Part shown: one piece after another, positions 1 through 6,495 of the stretch
How positions within the stretch are numbered: position 1 is the stretch's first letter
How the letters are laid out: the number at the start of each line of letters is the position of its first letter
Origin: an archaeon
Lineage (GTDB): Archaea; Thermoplasmatota; Thermoplasmata; Methanomassiliicoccales; Methanomethylophilaceae
Direction of reading: 5' to 3'
Assembly: GCA_024399225.1 (NCBI GenBank)
Contig: JAKSHV010000019.1
Span: 1-11,075 of the forward strand
DNA: 11,075 nt
The notes under the pieces: generated by a model
Told to the model about the DNA's origin: nothing
The model's database searches: none
The model's input: only the letters and a program-made list of their open reading frames with translations
Program-made: the position numbers and the translations under genes

Positions 1-701
1 GCGGTATCGCCATCGCACCCCATCCCTTCTCCGTCCACGTCGACGGAATGCAGGAGAAGATCCTCGAGCTTCCCATTGAAGGATTCGAGGTGATCAACGG
101 CGGACACCCCGACATCTATTCCAATTATTTCGCCAAGAAGGTCATGGACCTCTTCCCCGGAAGGTGGGCCGAGACCTCCGGTTCCGACGCACACTCCGTC
201 CACACCGCAGGTTACAACTGGACCGAGTTCCCCGGACGTTCCGAAGACGATTTCAGGAACGCCATCCTGAACAAGACCACCGTCGGTGTCGGAGAGCCCG
301 CACCCGTTCTTGCACAGGTCCAATGGAGCATGCAGGTCGTATGGGGCGGACAGAAGCTCATGTACAAGGCACTCAGGAGGAAGCTCGAACCCGTTCCCGA
401 GAACGAGCTCATCGCCAAGTGCATCAGGAACAGCGACATCAAGAACGCCACCGGAATCATGATGGGATTCATCTACGACTTCCCGTTCACCAGCATGCTC
501 GCAACCCTCATCAGCACCGGTGTGCTGAAGCACCGTGCGAAGGTCGCCATGAAGACCATCGACCAGCGTCTCGAGTCCATCCAGAAATTCGTCAACGAGA
601 TGGATGCCAAGAGGGCGATGAAGATCAGCGGAGAGGACATTGCTCCTCTGAAGGAAGCCATCTCCGAGATGGATGAGGATGATGTCGCAAGGGCCGAGTG
701 A
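1..701 (+). CDS. PHP-domain metal-dependent phosphoesterase, C-terminal part (5' end outside window)
   Basis: The open frame enters the window at base 3 and runs 232 residues to a TGA at 699-701. The first visible residues read GIAIAPHPFS, a typical late PHP-domain strand with the metal-binding PHP motif. About 50 residues later SGSDAHS matches the final metal-binding Asp-His motif. PHP proteins bind two or three metal ions and hydrolyse phosphoesters, for example in DNA polymerase exonuclease domains or histidinol phosphatase; the substrate cannot be read here. After the PHP core comes an extension of about 130 residues that is mostly helical and ends in an acidic tail. The internal ATG at 48 is not the true start because PHP sequence continues upstream of it. 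The 3' end overlaps the next gene by 29 bases, which suggests translational coupling. Confidence 0.85.
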   Translation, partial: GIAIAPHPFSVHVDGMQEKILELPIEGFEVINGGHPDIYSNYFAKKVMDLFPGRWAETSGSDAHSVHTAGYNWTEFPGRSEDDFRNAILNKTTVGVGEPAPVLAQVQWSMQVVWGGQKLMYKALRRKLEPVPENELIAKCIRNSDIKNATGIMMGFIYDFPFTSMLATLISTGVLKHRAKVAMKTIDQRLESIQKFVNEMDAKRAMKISGEDIAPLKEAISEMDEDDVARAE

Positions 702-1038
702 GATATACGGCGTCGCCGTCAATGTTCCCGCATCCCATCTCGATTTATTGATGGATGCGATTGATTCAGTTCTCGAACCTGTGTATCCGGGATACCGCAG
801 GTGTTTCTACTACATGCCCGTGAAGGGTACATGGATCCCAGTCGAGGGTTCGAACCCGTACGATGGAAAGATCGGTGAAATATCGGTCGCAGATGAAGTA
901 CATCTGAAATTCGTTTGCAGAAAAGAGGACCTTTCTAAGGTCCTGAAGAAAATCGATGAAGTGCATCCCTATGAGGAACCCGCCGTAGACGTGGTCCCTC
1001 AGTTGGGATGGAGATCGCTCATTGATCCTTCTCCTTGA
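673..1038 (+). CDS. YqfO/NIF3 C-domain-like small protein
   Basis: This 121-residue protein resembles the stand-alone YqfO-type proteins of about 100 residues, which correspond to the CutA/PII-like domain inserted in NIF3 (GTP cyclohydrolase 1 type 2 homolog) proteins. The visible hallmarks are VPASHLDLLMDAI near the N-terminus, a central GSNPYDGKIGE, and the C-terminal HPYEEPAVDVVP, which is the family's most recognisable string. The biochemical role is not established; NIF3 relatives bind metals. In-frame ATGs lie at 673, 679 and 682 and all precede the domain. I kept the first; 682 would shorten the overlap with the upstream PHP gene. No convincing ribosome site decides between them. The 3' end overlaps the convergent gene by 20 bases. 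Confidence 0.8.
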   Translation: MRMMSQGPSEIYGVAVNVPASHLDLLMDAIDSVLEPVYPGYRRCFYYMPVKGTWIPVEGSNPYDGKIGEISVADEVHLKFVCRKEDLSKVLKKIDEVHPYEEPAVDVVPQLGWRSLIDPSP

Positions 1039-1621
1039 TGTTGAAGACGTTGTCGAAGGTCCTCTGGAGCCTGAAGGTCTTGATTCCGTTCCTTCTGTAC
1101 TCCACATCCTCTGCGGTGATGAGTCCCATGTCCTGGAACTGCAGGAGGAGTCTGTCACCCTCGTCGTAGTCGAAATAGACTCCGACGATGATGTTGAGCT
1201 TGTGGTTGCGGCAGTTGATCTCGTCGGGGATGGCTCCGTTGACGCCTTTCGCCATGACGTGGTCGAAGACCTCCTTCTTCTTCAGGAGCTCGAGACCGAT
1301 GTCGCAAAGCTGGAGGCAGCGTTTGTAGTCCTCGGAGTTGAATGCTCCGAGCACGGCGGCATCGTTGATGTCGAACCTCTCGCAATCGGACATCTTGATG
1401 TCCCTTACGGTATCGTACATGGATCCGACGAACCTGTAGTTGGCATCCTCGATGGCCTGGGAGAATACAGATAATACAAAGGAGGATGCGGAAGAGGCAT
1501 CTGCCTTGTCGAGATACCTCTTGAGCTTGACCTTGTCGGGCTCTGCGAGTGCGTTGTACCATTTCTTGAGTCCAGCTTTGACGACCTTCTCGGGAATGTC
1601 CTTGTTGCCGAATCCTAACAT
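1019..1621 (-). CDS. hypothetical protein, 200 residues
   Basis: I do not recognise a family. The protein begins MLGFGNKDIPEKVV, is rich in lysine and acidic residues, and appears soluble with no signal peptide or membrane segment. Residues about 105-135 hold a helical stretch with C-x2-C (RCLQLCDIGLELLKKK), followed by a mixed alpha/beta C-terminal third ending in a basic segment (YRRNGIKTFRLQRTF). The start at 1621 is preferred over the longer frame from 1663: a TATA-like ATAAAA (read on the reverse strand, 1645-1650) lies 26 bases upstream, fitting a leaderless transcript, and the extra 14 residues are unlike the rest. It is convergent with the YqfO-like gene, overlapping by 20 bases, and divergent from cysK across a region with inverted repeats. 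Codon use matches the neighbours. Confidence 0.75.
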   Translation of the reverse strand: MLGFGNKDIPEKVVKAGLKKWYNALAEPDKVKLKRYLDKADASSASSFVLSVFSQAIEDANYRFVGSMYDTVRDIKMSDCERFDINDAAVLGAFNSEDYKRCLQLCDIGLELLKKKEVFDHVMAKGVNGAIPDEINCRNHKLNIIVGVYFDYDEGDRLLLQFQDMGLITAEDVEYRRNGIKTFRLQRTFDNVFNIKEKDQ

Positions 1622-1642
1622 GATCAGGTCATCACGGAGGCA

Positions 1643-1652
1643 CCATAAAACG
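1643..1652 (-). promoter_or_regulatory. TATA box of the 200-residue hypothetical gene
   Basis: The reverse strand reads CGTTTTATGG, centred about 26 bases before the ATG at 1621. This distance fits an archaeal promoter giving a leaderless or nearly leaderless mRNA. Confidence 0.5.
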
Positions 1653-1690
1653 ATGACGGACAAGACCCAGATTCCTATTCCTATCTGACT

Positions 1691-1726
1691 ATTAACAATA
1701 GTTTATCGGAATAATCTATTGTTAAT
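1691..1726. promoter_or_regulatory. perfect 11-bp inverted repeat, candidate operator
   Basis: ATTAACAATAG at 1691-1701 is matched exactly by its complement CTATTGTTAAT at 1716-1726, with a 14-base spacer. Centre-to-centre spacing is 25 bases. The element lies between two divergent genes, upstream of both TATA boxes, where an activator or a shared regulator could bind. No terminator role is likely because no gene ends here. Confidence 0.5.
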
Positions 1727-1756
1727 TATTATTTTAAGAATAATTTTAAAAGATTT

Positions 1757-1791
1757 TGATTGAATAAGAATAAATACACTCCGTTCAATCA
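1757..1791. promoter_or_regulatory. 8-bp inverted repeat flanking the cysK TATA box
   Basis: TGATTGAA at 1757-1764 and TTCAATCA at 1784-1791 are perfect complements, separated by 19 bases that contain the likely cysK TATA element at 1770-1777. A protein dimer bound here would cover the promoter, so a repressor site is the natural reading. Confidence 0.45.
1770..1777 (+). promoter_or_regulatory. TATA box of cysK-metA
   Basis: ATAAATAC is centred about 26 bases before the cysK ATG at 1799, and no ribosome site lies between, fitting a leaderless mRNA. A second candidate, TTTTAAAAG at 1744-1752, would give a leader of about 24 bases that also lacks a ribosome site. Confidence 0.5.
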
Positions 1792-1798
1792 CTAAACT

Positions 1799-2707
1799 AT
1801 GACACTGTATAACTCTGTGACCGAAGCAATTGGAAACACACCTCTGATCAAACTGAACAAACTCGCTCCCGCAGGATCCGAGATCTACGTGAAACTCGAG
1901 AGCAGGAACCCCGGAGGATCCATCAAGGACCGTGCCGTTCTTTCCATGATCAACGATGCAGAGGCCCGCGGAAAACTCAAGGCCGGAGGAACCATCATCG
2001 AGCCCACCTCCGGAAACACCGGAATTGCAATCGCACTCATCGCCGCAGCACGCGGATACAAGGCAATCCTCGTCATGCCCGAGACCATGTCCAAGGAGAG
2101 ACAGGCCTACATGAAGGCATACGGAGCAGAGCTCGTCCTCACTCCCGGATCTCTCGGAATGCAGGGAACCGTCGACAAGGCAAACGAACTCCAGCAGTCC
2201 ACCCCCAACTCCATCATAATCGACCAGTTCGGAAACCCCGCCAACATCCTCGCACACAGGTCCGGAACCGGAAAGGAGATCCTAGCAGACCTCCCCGACG
2301 TGGACTACGTCGTCGCAGGATTCGGAACCGGAGGAACCATCAGTGGTATCGCAATGGCACTCAAGGATGCAGGATCCAAGGCACAGACCATCGCTGTCGA
2401 GCCCGAGGAGTCCTCCCTCATCACCGGTGGAAAGGCCGGACCCCACAAGATCCAGGGAATAGGAGCAAACTTCGTCCCCGGAAACCTCCGCAAGGATGTC
2501 ATCACCGCGATCGAGACCGTCAAATCCGCCGACGCAGTCGCAATGGCAAAGACCGTTGCACGCGAGGAAGGAATCTTCATCGGAATCTCCGCAGGTGCAA
2601 ACATCGTGAAGGCAATCGAGGTCGCCAAGAGGGCCCCTGGATCCAAGGTCGTCGCCATCATTCCCGACGGCGGAGATAAATACGTGAGCATGGGTATTTA
2701 CGAGTGA
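1799..2707 (+). CDS. cysK: cysteine synthase (O-acetylserine sulfhydrylase)
   Basis: PLP enzyme that replaces the acetate of O-acetyl-L-serine with sulfide to give cysteine, in the cytoplasm. The 302 residues match the usual CysK length of about 300-310. PLP lysine is K43 in NPGGSIKDR; the substrate loop TSGNTG is at 70-75; the phosphate-binding GTGGT is at 176-180; HKIQGIGANFVP is at 216-227, a string typical of CysK rather than cystathionine beta-synthase; ISAGAN is near 263 and PDGGDKY near 289. No CBS regulatory domain follows, so this is not an archaeal CBS fusion. The start is set by the conserved N-terminus (SVTEAIGNTPLIKL). metA follows after 19 bases in what looks like one operon. 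Regulation may involve the inverted repeats at 1691-1726 and 1757-1791. Confidence 0.95.
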   Translation: MTLYNSVTEAIGNTPLIKLNKLAPAGSEIYVKLESRNPGGSIKDRAVLSMINDAEARGKLKAGGTIIEPTSGNTGIAIALIAAARGYKAILVMPETMSKERQAYMKAYGAELVLTPGSLGMQGTVDKANELQQSTPNSIIIDQFGNPANILAHRSGTGKEILADLPDVDYVVAGFGTGGTISGIAMALKDAGSKAQTIAVEPEESSLITGGKAGPHKIQGIGANFVPGNLRKDVITAIETVKSADAVAMAKTVAREEGIFIGISAGANIVKAIEVAKRAPGSKVVAIIPDGGDKYVSMGIYE

Positions 2708-2726
2708 ATAGATCCGAGGAAACAGT

Positions 2727-3659
2727 ATGCCGATAAAAGTTCCAGACAATCTTCCGGCCGCAGCCGTATTGGAGAACGAGAACCTCTTTGTGATGCACAA
2801 AGGGAGGGCGGAGTCCCAGGACATCCGTCCGCTCGACATACTTATCCTCAACCTCATGCCCACCAAGGTTGAGACGGAGATCCAGCTGATGAGGCTGCTC
2901 TCCAACAACCCCCTTCAAACAAACATCACACTTTTGAGAATGGAATCCCACAGATCCAAGACCACTTCCCAGGAATACCTCGATAGATTCTACGACACAT
3001 TCGACAATGTCAAGCAGAAGAAATGGGACGGAATGATCATCACCGGAGCCCCCGTCGAGAACTATGACTTCGAAGAGGTGGACTACTGGGGAGAGCTTTC
3101 CGAGATCATGGAATGGTCCAAGACCAACGTCTTCTCCACCCTCCACATCTGCTGGGGAACACAGGCAGGACTGTACTACCACTACGGTGTCCCCAAATAC
3201 CCTCTCGAATCCAAGATGTCCGGAGTGTTCAAACACAGGGCACTTGTCGATAACGAATTACTTCTCAAAGGATGCGATGACGTCTTCAGCTTTCCCCATT
3301 CAAGGCATACGGAGAACAGGCTCGAGGACATCATCAAGAATCCCCGTCTCCACGTCATCGCACATTCCGACAAGGCCGGAGTGGGCATAGTCGTGAGCGA
3401 GAAGTACGGACAGATTTTCATAACCGGCCACATGGAATACGACACCAACACCCTCTCCTACGAGTACTACAGAGACCTCGGAAAGGGCATGAACCCCCAT
3501 GTGCCAGACAACTATTTCCCCGATGACGATCCCTCCCGCGACCCCGTCAACACCTGGAGGAGCACCGCCAATCTCATCTTCGGAAACTGGCTGAACTACT
3601 ACGTCTACCAGCGCACTCCCTACGATAAGAACAAGATCGGAATCGAGTGGTTCATCTGA
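2727..3659 (+). CDS. metA: homoserine O-acetyltransferase of the MetA type
   Basis: Transfers an acyl group from acyl-CoA to the hydroxyl of homoserine, the first committed step of methionine synthesis. The 310 residues align in numbering with known MetA proteins: nucleophile C142 in HICWGTQA, and H235 and E237 in GHMEYD. Residue 111 is Glu (GAPVE). In the family, Glu at this place (as in Bacillus cereus) goes with acetyl-CoA and Gly (as in E. coli) with succinyl-CoA, so I infer acetyltransferase activity despite the common annotation as succinyltransferase. This agrees with the O-acetylhomoserine sulfhydrylase gene nearby. A ribosome site GAGGAAA at 2716-2722 sits 4 bases before the ATG, as expected for an internal operon gene. 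MetX is the more usual archaeal enzyme, so bacterial origin of this MetA is plausible. Confidence 0.93.
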   Translation: MPIKVPDNLPAAAVLENENLFVMHKGRAESQDIRPLDILILNLMPTKVETEIQLMRLLSNNPLQTNITLLRMESHRSKTTSQEYLDRFYDTFDNVKQKKWDGMIITGAPVENYDFEEVDYWGELSEIMEWSKTNVFSTLHICWGTQAGLYYHYGVPKYPLESKMSGVFKHRALVDNELLLKGCDDVFSFPHSRHTENRLEDIIKNPRLHVIAHSDKAGVGIVVSEKYGQIFITGHMEYDTNTLSYEYYRDLGKGMNPHVPDNYFPDDDPSRDPVNTWRSTANLIFGNWLNYYVYQRTPYDKNKIGIEWFI

Positions 3660-3678
3660 GAAAACCATTGTTTTCACT

Positions 3679-3731
3679 GCCACGGTGCGTATAGCTTACG
3701 TGCCGTGGCTTATTCCACGGCACAACTTTTT
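3679..3731 (+). terminator. nested alternative hairpins with T tract after metA
   Basis: Arm A (3679-3691, GCCACGGTGCGTA) pairs with arm B (3697-3709) as a 13-bp stem with two G-T wobbles and a 5-base loop. Part of arm B (3700-3708, GTGCCGTGG) also pairs perfectly with arm C (3715-3723, CCACGGCAC) around a 6-base loop, followed by AACTTTTT. The two stems cannot form together. The element ends just before the ridA TATA box, so it belongs to the 3' end of the cysK-metA transcript and most simply acts as its terminator. Confidence 0.55.
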
Positions 3732-3736
3732 ATAGG
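3727..3736 (+). promoter_or_regulatory. TATA box of ridA
   Basis: TTTTTATAGG lies about 37 bases before the ridA ATG, predicting a short leader of roughly 10 bases with no ribosome site. It shares its T tract with the terminator-like element just upstream. Confidence 0.5.
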
Positions 3737-3768
3737 CTAGGGGACTGGCTCGTCACAGAGCAATTAAA

Positions 3769-4152
3769 ATGACCACAGAGAAAATTAACACTGATGAAGC
3801 TCCGATGGCAGTCGGTCCCTATTCCCAGGCGATCGTTGCCGGAAACCTTGTTTTCACCGCAGGCGAGATCCCCGTAGACCCCCAGTCCGGAGAGATCCCC
3901 GAGTCCATCAACGACCAGGTAGAACTCGCCATGACCAACCTCCTCGCAGTGCTCAACGCAGCAGGGGTTGCCAACAACCGTGTCACCTCCGTGACCGTAT
4001 ACCTCACCGACATCGGTGACTTCTCCGCCATGAACCTGGTCTACGCAAAGTACTTCGAGGAGCCCTTCCCCGCAAGGTCCTGCGTGGAGGTCTCCGCACT
4101 CCCCAAGGGAGTCAAGATCATGGTCAGCGCCATCGGTACCAAGGACCAGTAA
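3769..4152 (+). CDS. ridA: RidA family reactive intermediate deaminase
   Basis: RidA proteins are cytoplasmic trimers that hydrolyse 2-aminoacrylate and related enamine/imine products of PLP enzymes to keto acids and ammonia. The 127 residues are the normal length. Family marks are GPYSQA at 16-21, TAGEIPVDP at 30-38 and PARSCVEVSALPKG at 101-114, with the substrate carboxylate-binding arginine R103 (Arg105 of E. coli RidA). The C-terminus departs from the family: the usual IEIEAIA reads IMVSAIG, so the position of catalytic-water Glu120 is M118 and the second Glu is S120. Activity may therefore be altered. A 20-base hairpin follows the TAA stop. The PLP enzymes CysK and MetY nearby give a natural source of its usual substrates. 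Confidence 0.9.
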   Translation: MTTEKINTDEAPMAVGPYSQAIVAGNLVFTAGEIPVDPQSGEIPESINDQVELAMTNLLAVLNAAGVANNRVTSVTVYLTDIGDFSAMNLVYAKYFEEPFPARSCVEVSALPKGVKIMVSAIGTKDQ

Positions 4153-4162
4153 ATTTTCTTAT

Positions 4163-4182
4163 TTCCGGGCACATGCCCGGAA
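4163..4182 (+). terminator. terminator-like hairpin after ridA
   Basis: TTCCGGGCA at 4163-4171 and TGCCCGGAA at 4174-4182 are perfect complements; as RNA about 7 bp with a 6-base loop would form. It sits 11 bases after the ridA stop, preceded by TTTTCTT and followed by CTGCTTTT. Confidence 0.6.
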
Positions 4183-4281
4183 CTGCTTTTCATCCGATTT
4201 CTCTATCTAGAAAAATGGACCCAGATTCGTGGAACCACAATAATGGATCGTTAAGTGAGGCCAGAAGGCCCCTGAATTGTT

Positions 4282-4815
4282 TTACAATGATTTGGCGAGC
4301 TCGTAAGCTTTCTGCACGAAATCTGTTCCGGCAAGGGCCTCTGCATCCTTGCATCCGACCGCGTTGACCATTCCGACGAACTCGGTTCCGTAATACTTGG
4401 CAAGAATGTCGATCTGCTTGACGGTGGGTTCGCAGATCATCTCATCGGGATTAGTGGCCGCGGTGAGAAGGGCGAGCCTGGGCTTGTTCTCCATGATGAC
4501 CTTGTCGAAACTGAAGAAACGGTCGAGGACGAGCTTGAGCTGTGCGGTCATTCCGATGTAGTAGATCGGAGTGACGAAGACGATGAGGTCGGCCTTGGTT
4601 GCCTCTGCCTCGATCTTGACCATGTCGTCGGTCCAGACGCATACTCCGTGGCTGATGCAGTTGGTGCATGCGATACAGGGGTGGACGGTGAGACCGTTGC
4701 AGTTGATACATACAACCTCGTGGTTGTTTTCCTTGGCACCTTTGACGAAGCTCTCAGCGAGAGCTGCGGTGGTTCCCTTCTTGTGAGGGCTGCCGAGAAG
4801 CATCAGAATCTTCAT
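4282..4815 (-). CDS. iron-sulfur flavoprotein (Isf-like, NADPH-dependent FMN reductase fold)
   Basis: A flavodoxin-fold protein of 177 residues. GSPHKKGTT at 8-16 is the FMN phosphate loop, and the stretch VTPIYYIGMTAQLKLVLDR near 81-99 is typical of the NADPH-dependent FMN reductase family. Cysteines 47, 50, 53 and 59 give the compact C-x2-C-x2-C-x5-C motif with the same spacing and numbering as the [4Fe-4S] motif of Methanosarcina thermophila Isf, a homodimeric electron carrier that takes electrons from ferredoxin and can reduce oxygen or peroxide. Two further cysteines, C36 and C39, form an extra CINC pair of unknown use. It follows metY on the same strand but 156 bases away, with its own TATA box, so it is probably transcribed separately. 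Confidence 0.9.
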   Translation of the reverse strand: MKILMLLGSPHKKGTTAALAESFVKGAKENNHEVVCINCNGLTVHPCIACTNCISHGVCVWTDDMVKIEAEATKADLIVFVTPIYYIGMTAQLKLVLDRFFSFDKVIMENKPRLALLTAATNPDEMICEPTVKQIDILAKYYGTEFVGMVNAVGCKDAEALAGTDFVQKAYELAKSL

Positions 4816-4837
4816 GATGATGTGAAACGCGACATGT

Positions 4838-4845
4838 GATAAAAG
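4838..4845 (-). promoter_or_regulatory. TATA box of the iron-sulfur flavoprotein gene
   Basis: The reverse strand reads CTTTTATC, centred about 27 bases before the ATG at 4815. No ribosome site precedes the ATG, so the mRNA is probably leaderless. Confidence 0.5.
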
Positions 4846-4879
4846 GCTGGCGAATCGGAAATTGAGAGAGGAGATTAAT

Positions 4880-4910
4880 GGGGCGGACGAGGAGGAACTG
4901 CATCCGCCCC
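4880..4910 (-). terminator. hairpin after metY, possible terminator
   Basis: GGGGCGGA at 4880-4887 and TCCGCCCC at 4903-4910 are perfect complements around a 15-base loop. On the metY strand it is followed by ATTAATCTCCTCTC, which is pyrimidine-rich but has no strong T tract. It lies about 60 bases after the metY stop. Confidence 0.4.
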
Positions 4911-4971
4911 GAGGGGACAGGGCAATGGCCCACCCGGCATGTGCCAGGCAGGCTGTTTAATGTGTTTCGGC

Positions 4972-6321
4972 TCAGATCTTGCTGAATCCTTCCTCGAGGT
5001 CGGCGATCAGGTCGTTGATGTTCTCTGCTCCGATGGAGATACGAACGGTGGTAGGCCTGATGTGGACCTTTGCAAGCTCCTCCTCGGTCATCTGGGAGTG
5101 GGTGGTGCTTGCGGGGTGTATGATGAGGGACTTCTCGTCTGCAACGTTTGCAAGGAGGCTGAACAGAGTGAGGGACTCGGTGAGCTTCTGTGCCTGTTCT
5201 TTGGTTCCCTTGACGTCGAAGGTGAAGATGGATCCGGCACCCTGGGGGAAGTACTTGTTGTACAGTGCGTGGGTGGGTGCGTCGGGCAGCGAGGGGTGGC
5301 TAACGGATGCAACCTTGGGGTGGTTCTTCAGGTACTCGACGATCCTGAGTGCGTTCTCGGTCTGTTTGTCGAGACGGAGGGACAGGGATTCGAGGGAGAC
5401 CAGGAGGGCGAATGCGGTGACGGGGGAGATGGTTGCTCCGGTGTCACGGAGGAGGATTGCCCTGATCCAGGTTACGAATGCTGCGTTGGGAAGTGCGTCT
5501 GCGAAGGTCACACCGTGGTAGGAGGGGTCGGGCTCGGAGAGGTTCTTGTACTTTCCGTACTCCTTCCAGGGGGTCTTTCCGCTCTCTACGATGACACCTG
5601 CGATGACGGTTCCGTGTCCAGAGATGAACTTGGTTGCGGACTCGACGACGATGTCTGCTCCATGCTCGATGGGCCTGAAGAGGTAGGGGGATGCGAAGGT
5701 GTTGTCCACTACGAGGACGACCTTGTGCTTGTGTGCGATCTCGGCGATTGCCTCGATGTCGGTGACATCTGCGTTGGGGTTTCCGAAGGTCTCGACGAAC
5801 AGGAGCTTGGTCTTCTCGGTGATGGCCTTCTCGAAGTTCTGGGGATCGGAGGGGTCGACCCATTTGGTGGTGACTCCGTAGTTCTTCCTGAGGGTGTGCT
5901 CGAAGAAGTTGTAGGTTCCTCCGTAGATGTTGTTGGCAGAGACGATCTCGTCGCCAGTGAGTGCAAGTGCGTTCACTGCGTATGCGACTGCAGCTGCTCC
6001 GGATGCGACTGCAAGTGCAGCGGATCCACCCTCGAGGGCTGCGATCCTGTCCTCGAAGACTGCCTGTGTGGTGTTGGTGAGCCTACCGTAGATGTTTCCT
6101 CCCTCTGCGAGTGCGAACCTGTCGGCTGCCTGCTTGGAGTTCTTGAAGACGTAGGAGGAGGTGAGGTAGATGGGGACGGCCCTGGAGTCGGTCACGGGGT
6201 CGGGCTGCTCCTGTCCTTTGTGGATCTGGAGAGTGTCGAAGCGGTATCCTTTGGGGTTGAGGGGTCCGGTAGGGACGTTGTACTCGTCTGCTACGGTGAA
6301 GGTTTTCTTGTCGTTTGCCAT
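4972..6321 (-). CDS. metY: O-acetylhomoserine sulfhydrylase (aminocarboxypropyltransferase)
   Basis: Cys/Met metabolism PLP enzyme that joins O-acetylhomoserine and sulfide to give homocysteine and acetate. The 449 residues fit MetY (about 425-450) and exceed the roughly 380-400 of cystathionine gamma-synthase or gamma-lyase. Visible marks: FDTLQIHKGQ near 28-37, YGRLTNTTQ near 78-86, VASGAAA near 105, DNTFASPY at 206-213, and ESATKFISGHG with PLP lysine K231. A strong ribosome site (AAAGGAG on the reverse strand, 6331-6337) lies 9 bases before the ATG. A small hairpin at 6340-6358 sits just upstream of it. With acetyl-type MetA it completes direct sulfhydrylation of homoserine. Codon bias leaves a long open frame on the opposite strand that is not a gene. 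Confidence 0.95.
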   Translation of the reverse strand: MANDKKTFTVADEYNVPTGPLNPKGYRFDTLQIHKGQEQPDPVTDSRAVPIYLTSSYVFKNSKQAADRFALAEGGNIYGRLTNTTQAVFEDRIAALEGGSAALAVASGAAAVAYAVNALALTGDEIVSANNIYGGTYNFFEHTLRKNYGVTTKWVDPSDPQNFEKAITEKTKLLFVETFGNPNADVTDIEAIAEIAHKHKVVLVVDNTFASPYLFRPIEHGADIVVESATKFISGHGTVIAGVIVESGKTPWKEYGKYKNLSEPDPSYHGVTFADALPNAAFVTWIRAILLRDTGATISPVTAFALLVSLESLSLRLDKQTENALRIVEYLKNHPKVASVSHPSLPDAPTHALYNKYFPQGAGSIFTFDVKGTKEQAQKLTESLTLFSLLANVADEKSLIIHPASTTHSQMTEEELAKVHIRPTTVRISIGAENINDLIADLEEGFSKI

Positions 6322-6339
6322 TTTTGATTTCTCCTTTGT

Positions 6340-6358
6340 AAGCAGTACTGTGCTGCTT
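6340..6358 (-). promoter_or_regulatory. small leader hairpin next to the metY ribosome site
   Basis: On the metY strand AAGCAG and CTGCTT pair as a 6-bp stem with a 7-base loop, ending 2 bases before the AAAGGAG ribosome site. It may influence translation. It is too small to be a SAM riboswitch. Confidence 0.3.
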
Positions 6359-6386
6359 TGTTAATTATAGTTAATATTCTCAAATA

Positions 6387-6403
6387 CTTAAAAACAATTG
6401 TTT
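6387..6403 (-). promoter_or_regulatory. metY TATA candidate overlapped by a 12-bp palindrome
   Basis: The reverse strand reads TTTTTAAG at 6387-6394, which would start transcription some 40 bases before the ATG. The perfect palindrome AAACAATTGTTT at 6392-6403 overlaps its upstream edge, where the BRE would be, a suitable place for a repressor. It contains the AACAAT/ATTGTT half-sites also found in the inverted repeat near cysK. Confidence 0.35.
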
Positions 6404-6465
6404 GAATTAGTCATATCTGAATAATCAAGCCTTAATATTCTGCTCGAGCATAAATTTAACGGATA

Positions 6466-6490
6466 TTTGTACAAAAATATTCAAAAACTG
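6466..6490 (-). terminator. T-tract terminator candidate after the radical SAM gene
   Basis: Downstream of the radical SAM stop the reverse strand carries CAGTTTTTGAATATTTTTG, two runs of five T within 15 bases. Archaeal RNA polymerase terminates at such oligo-T stretches. The stop codon itself lies in the palindrome CTGAATATTCAG at 6488-6499. Confidence 0.4.
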
Positions 6491-6495
6491 AATAT

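Noticed and set aside
4939..6327. A 462-codon open frame on the plus strand opposite metY
   Set aside because: It is antisense to an unambiguous metY; its Gly/Val/Cys/Asp-rich, motif-free product is what the strong codon bias of metY leaves on the other strand.
6322..6460. A SAM or other methionine-type riboswitch before metY
   Set aside because: The predicted leader is only about 40 bases with one 6-bp hairpin, too small for any known SAM riboswitch.
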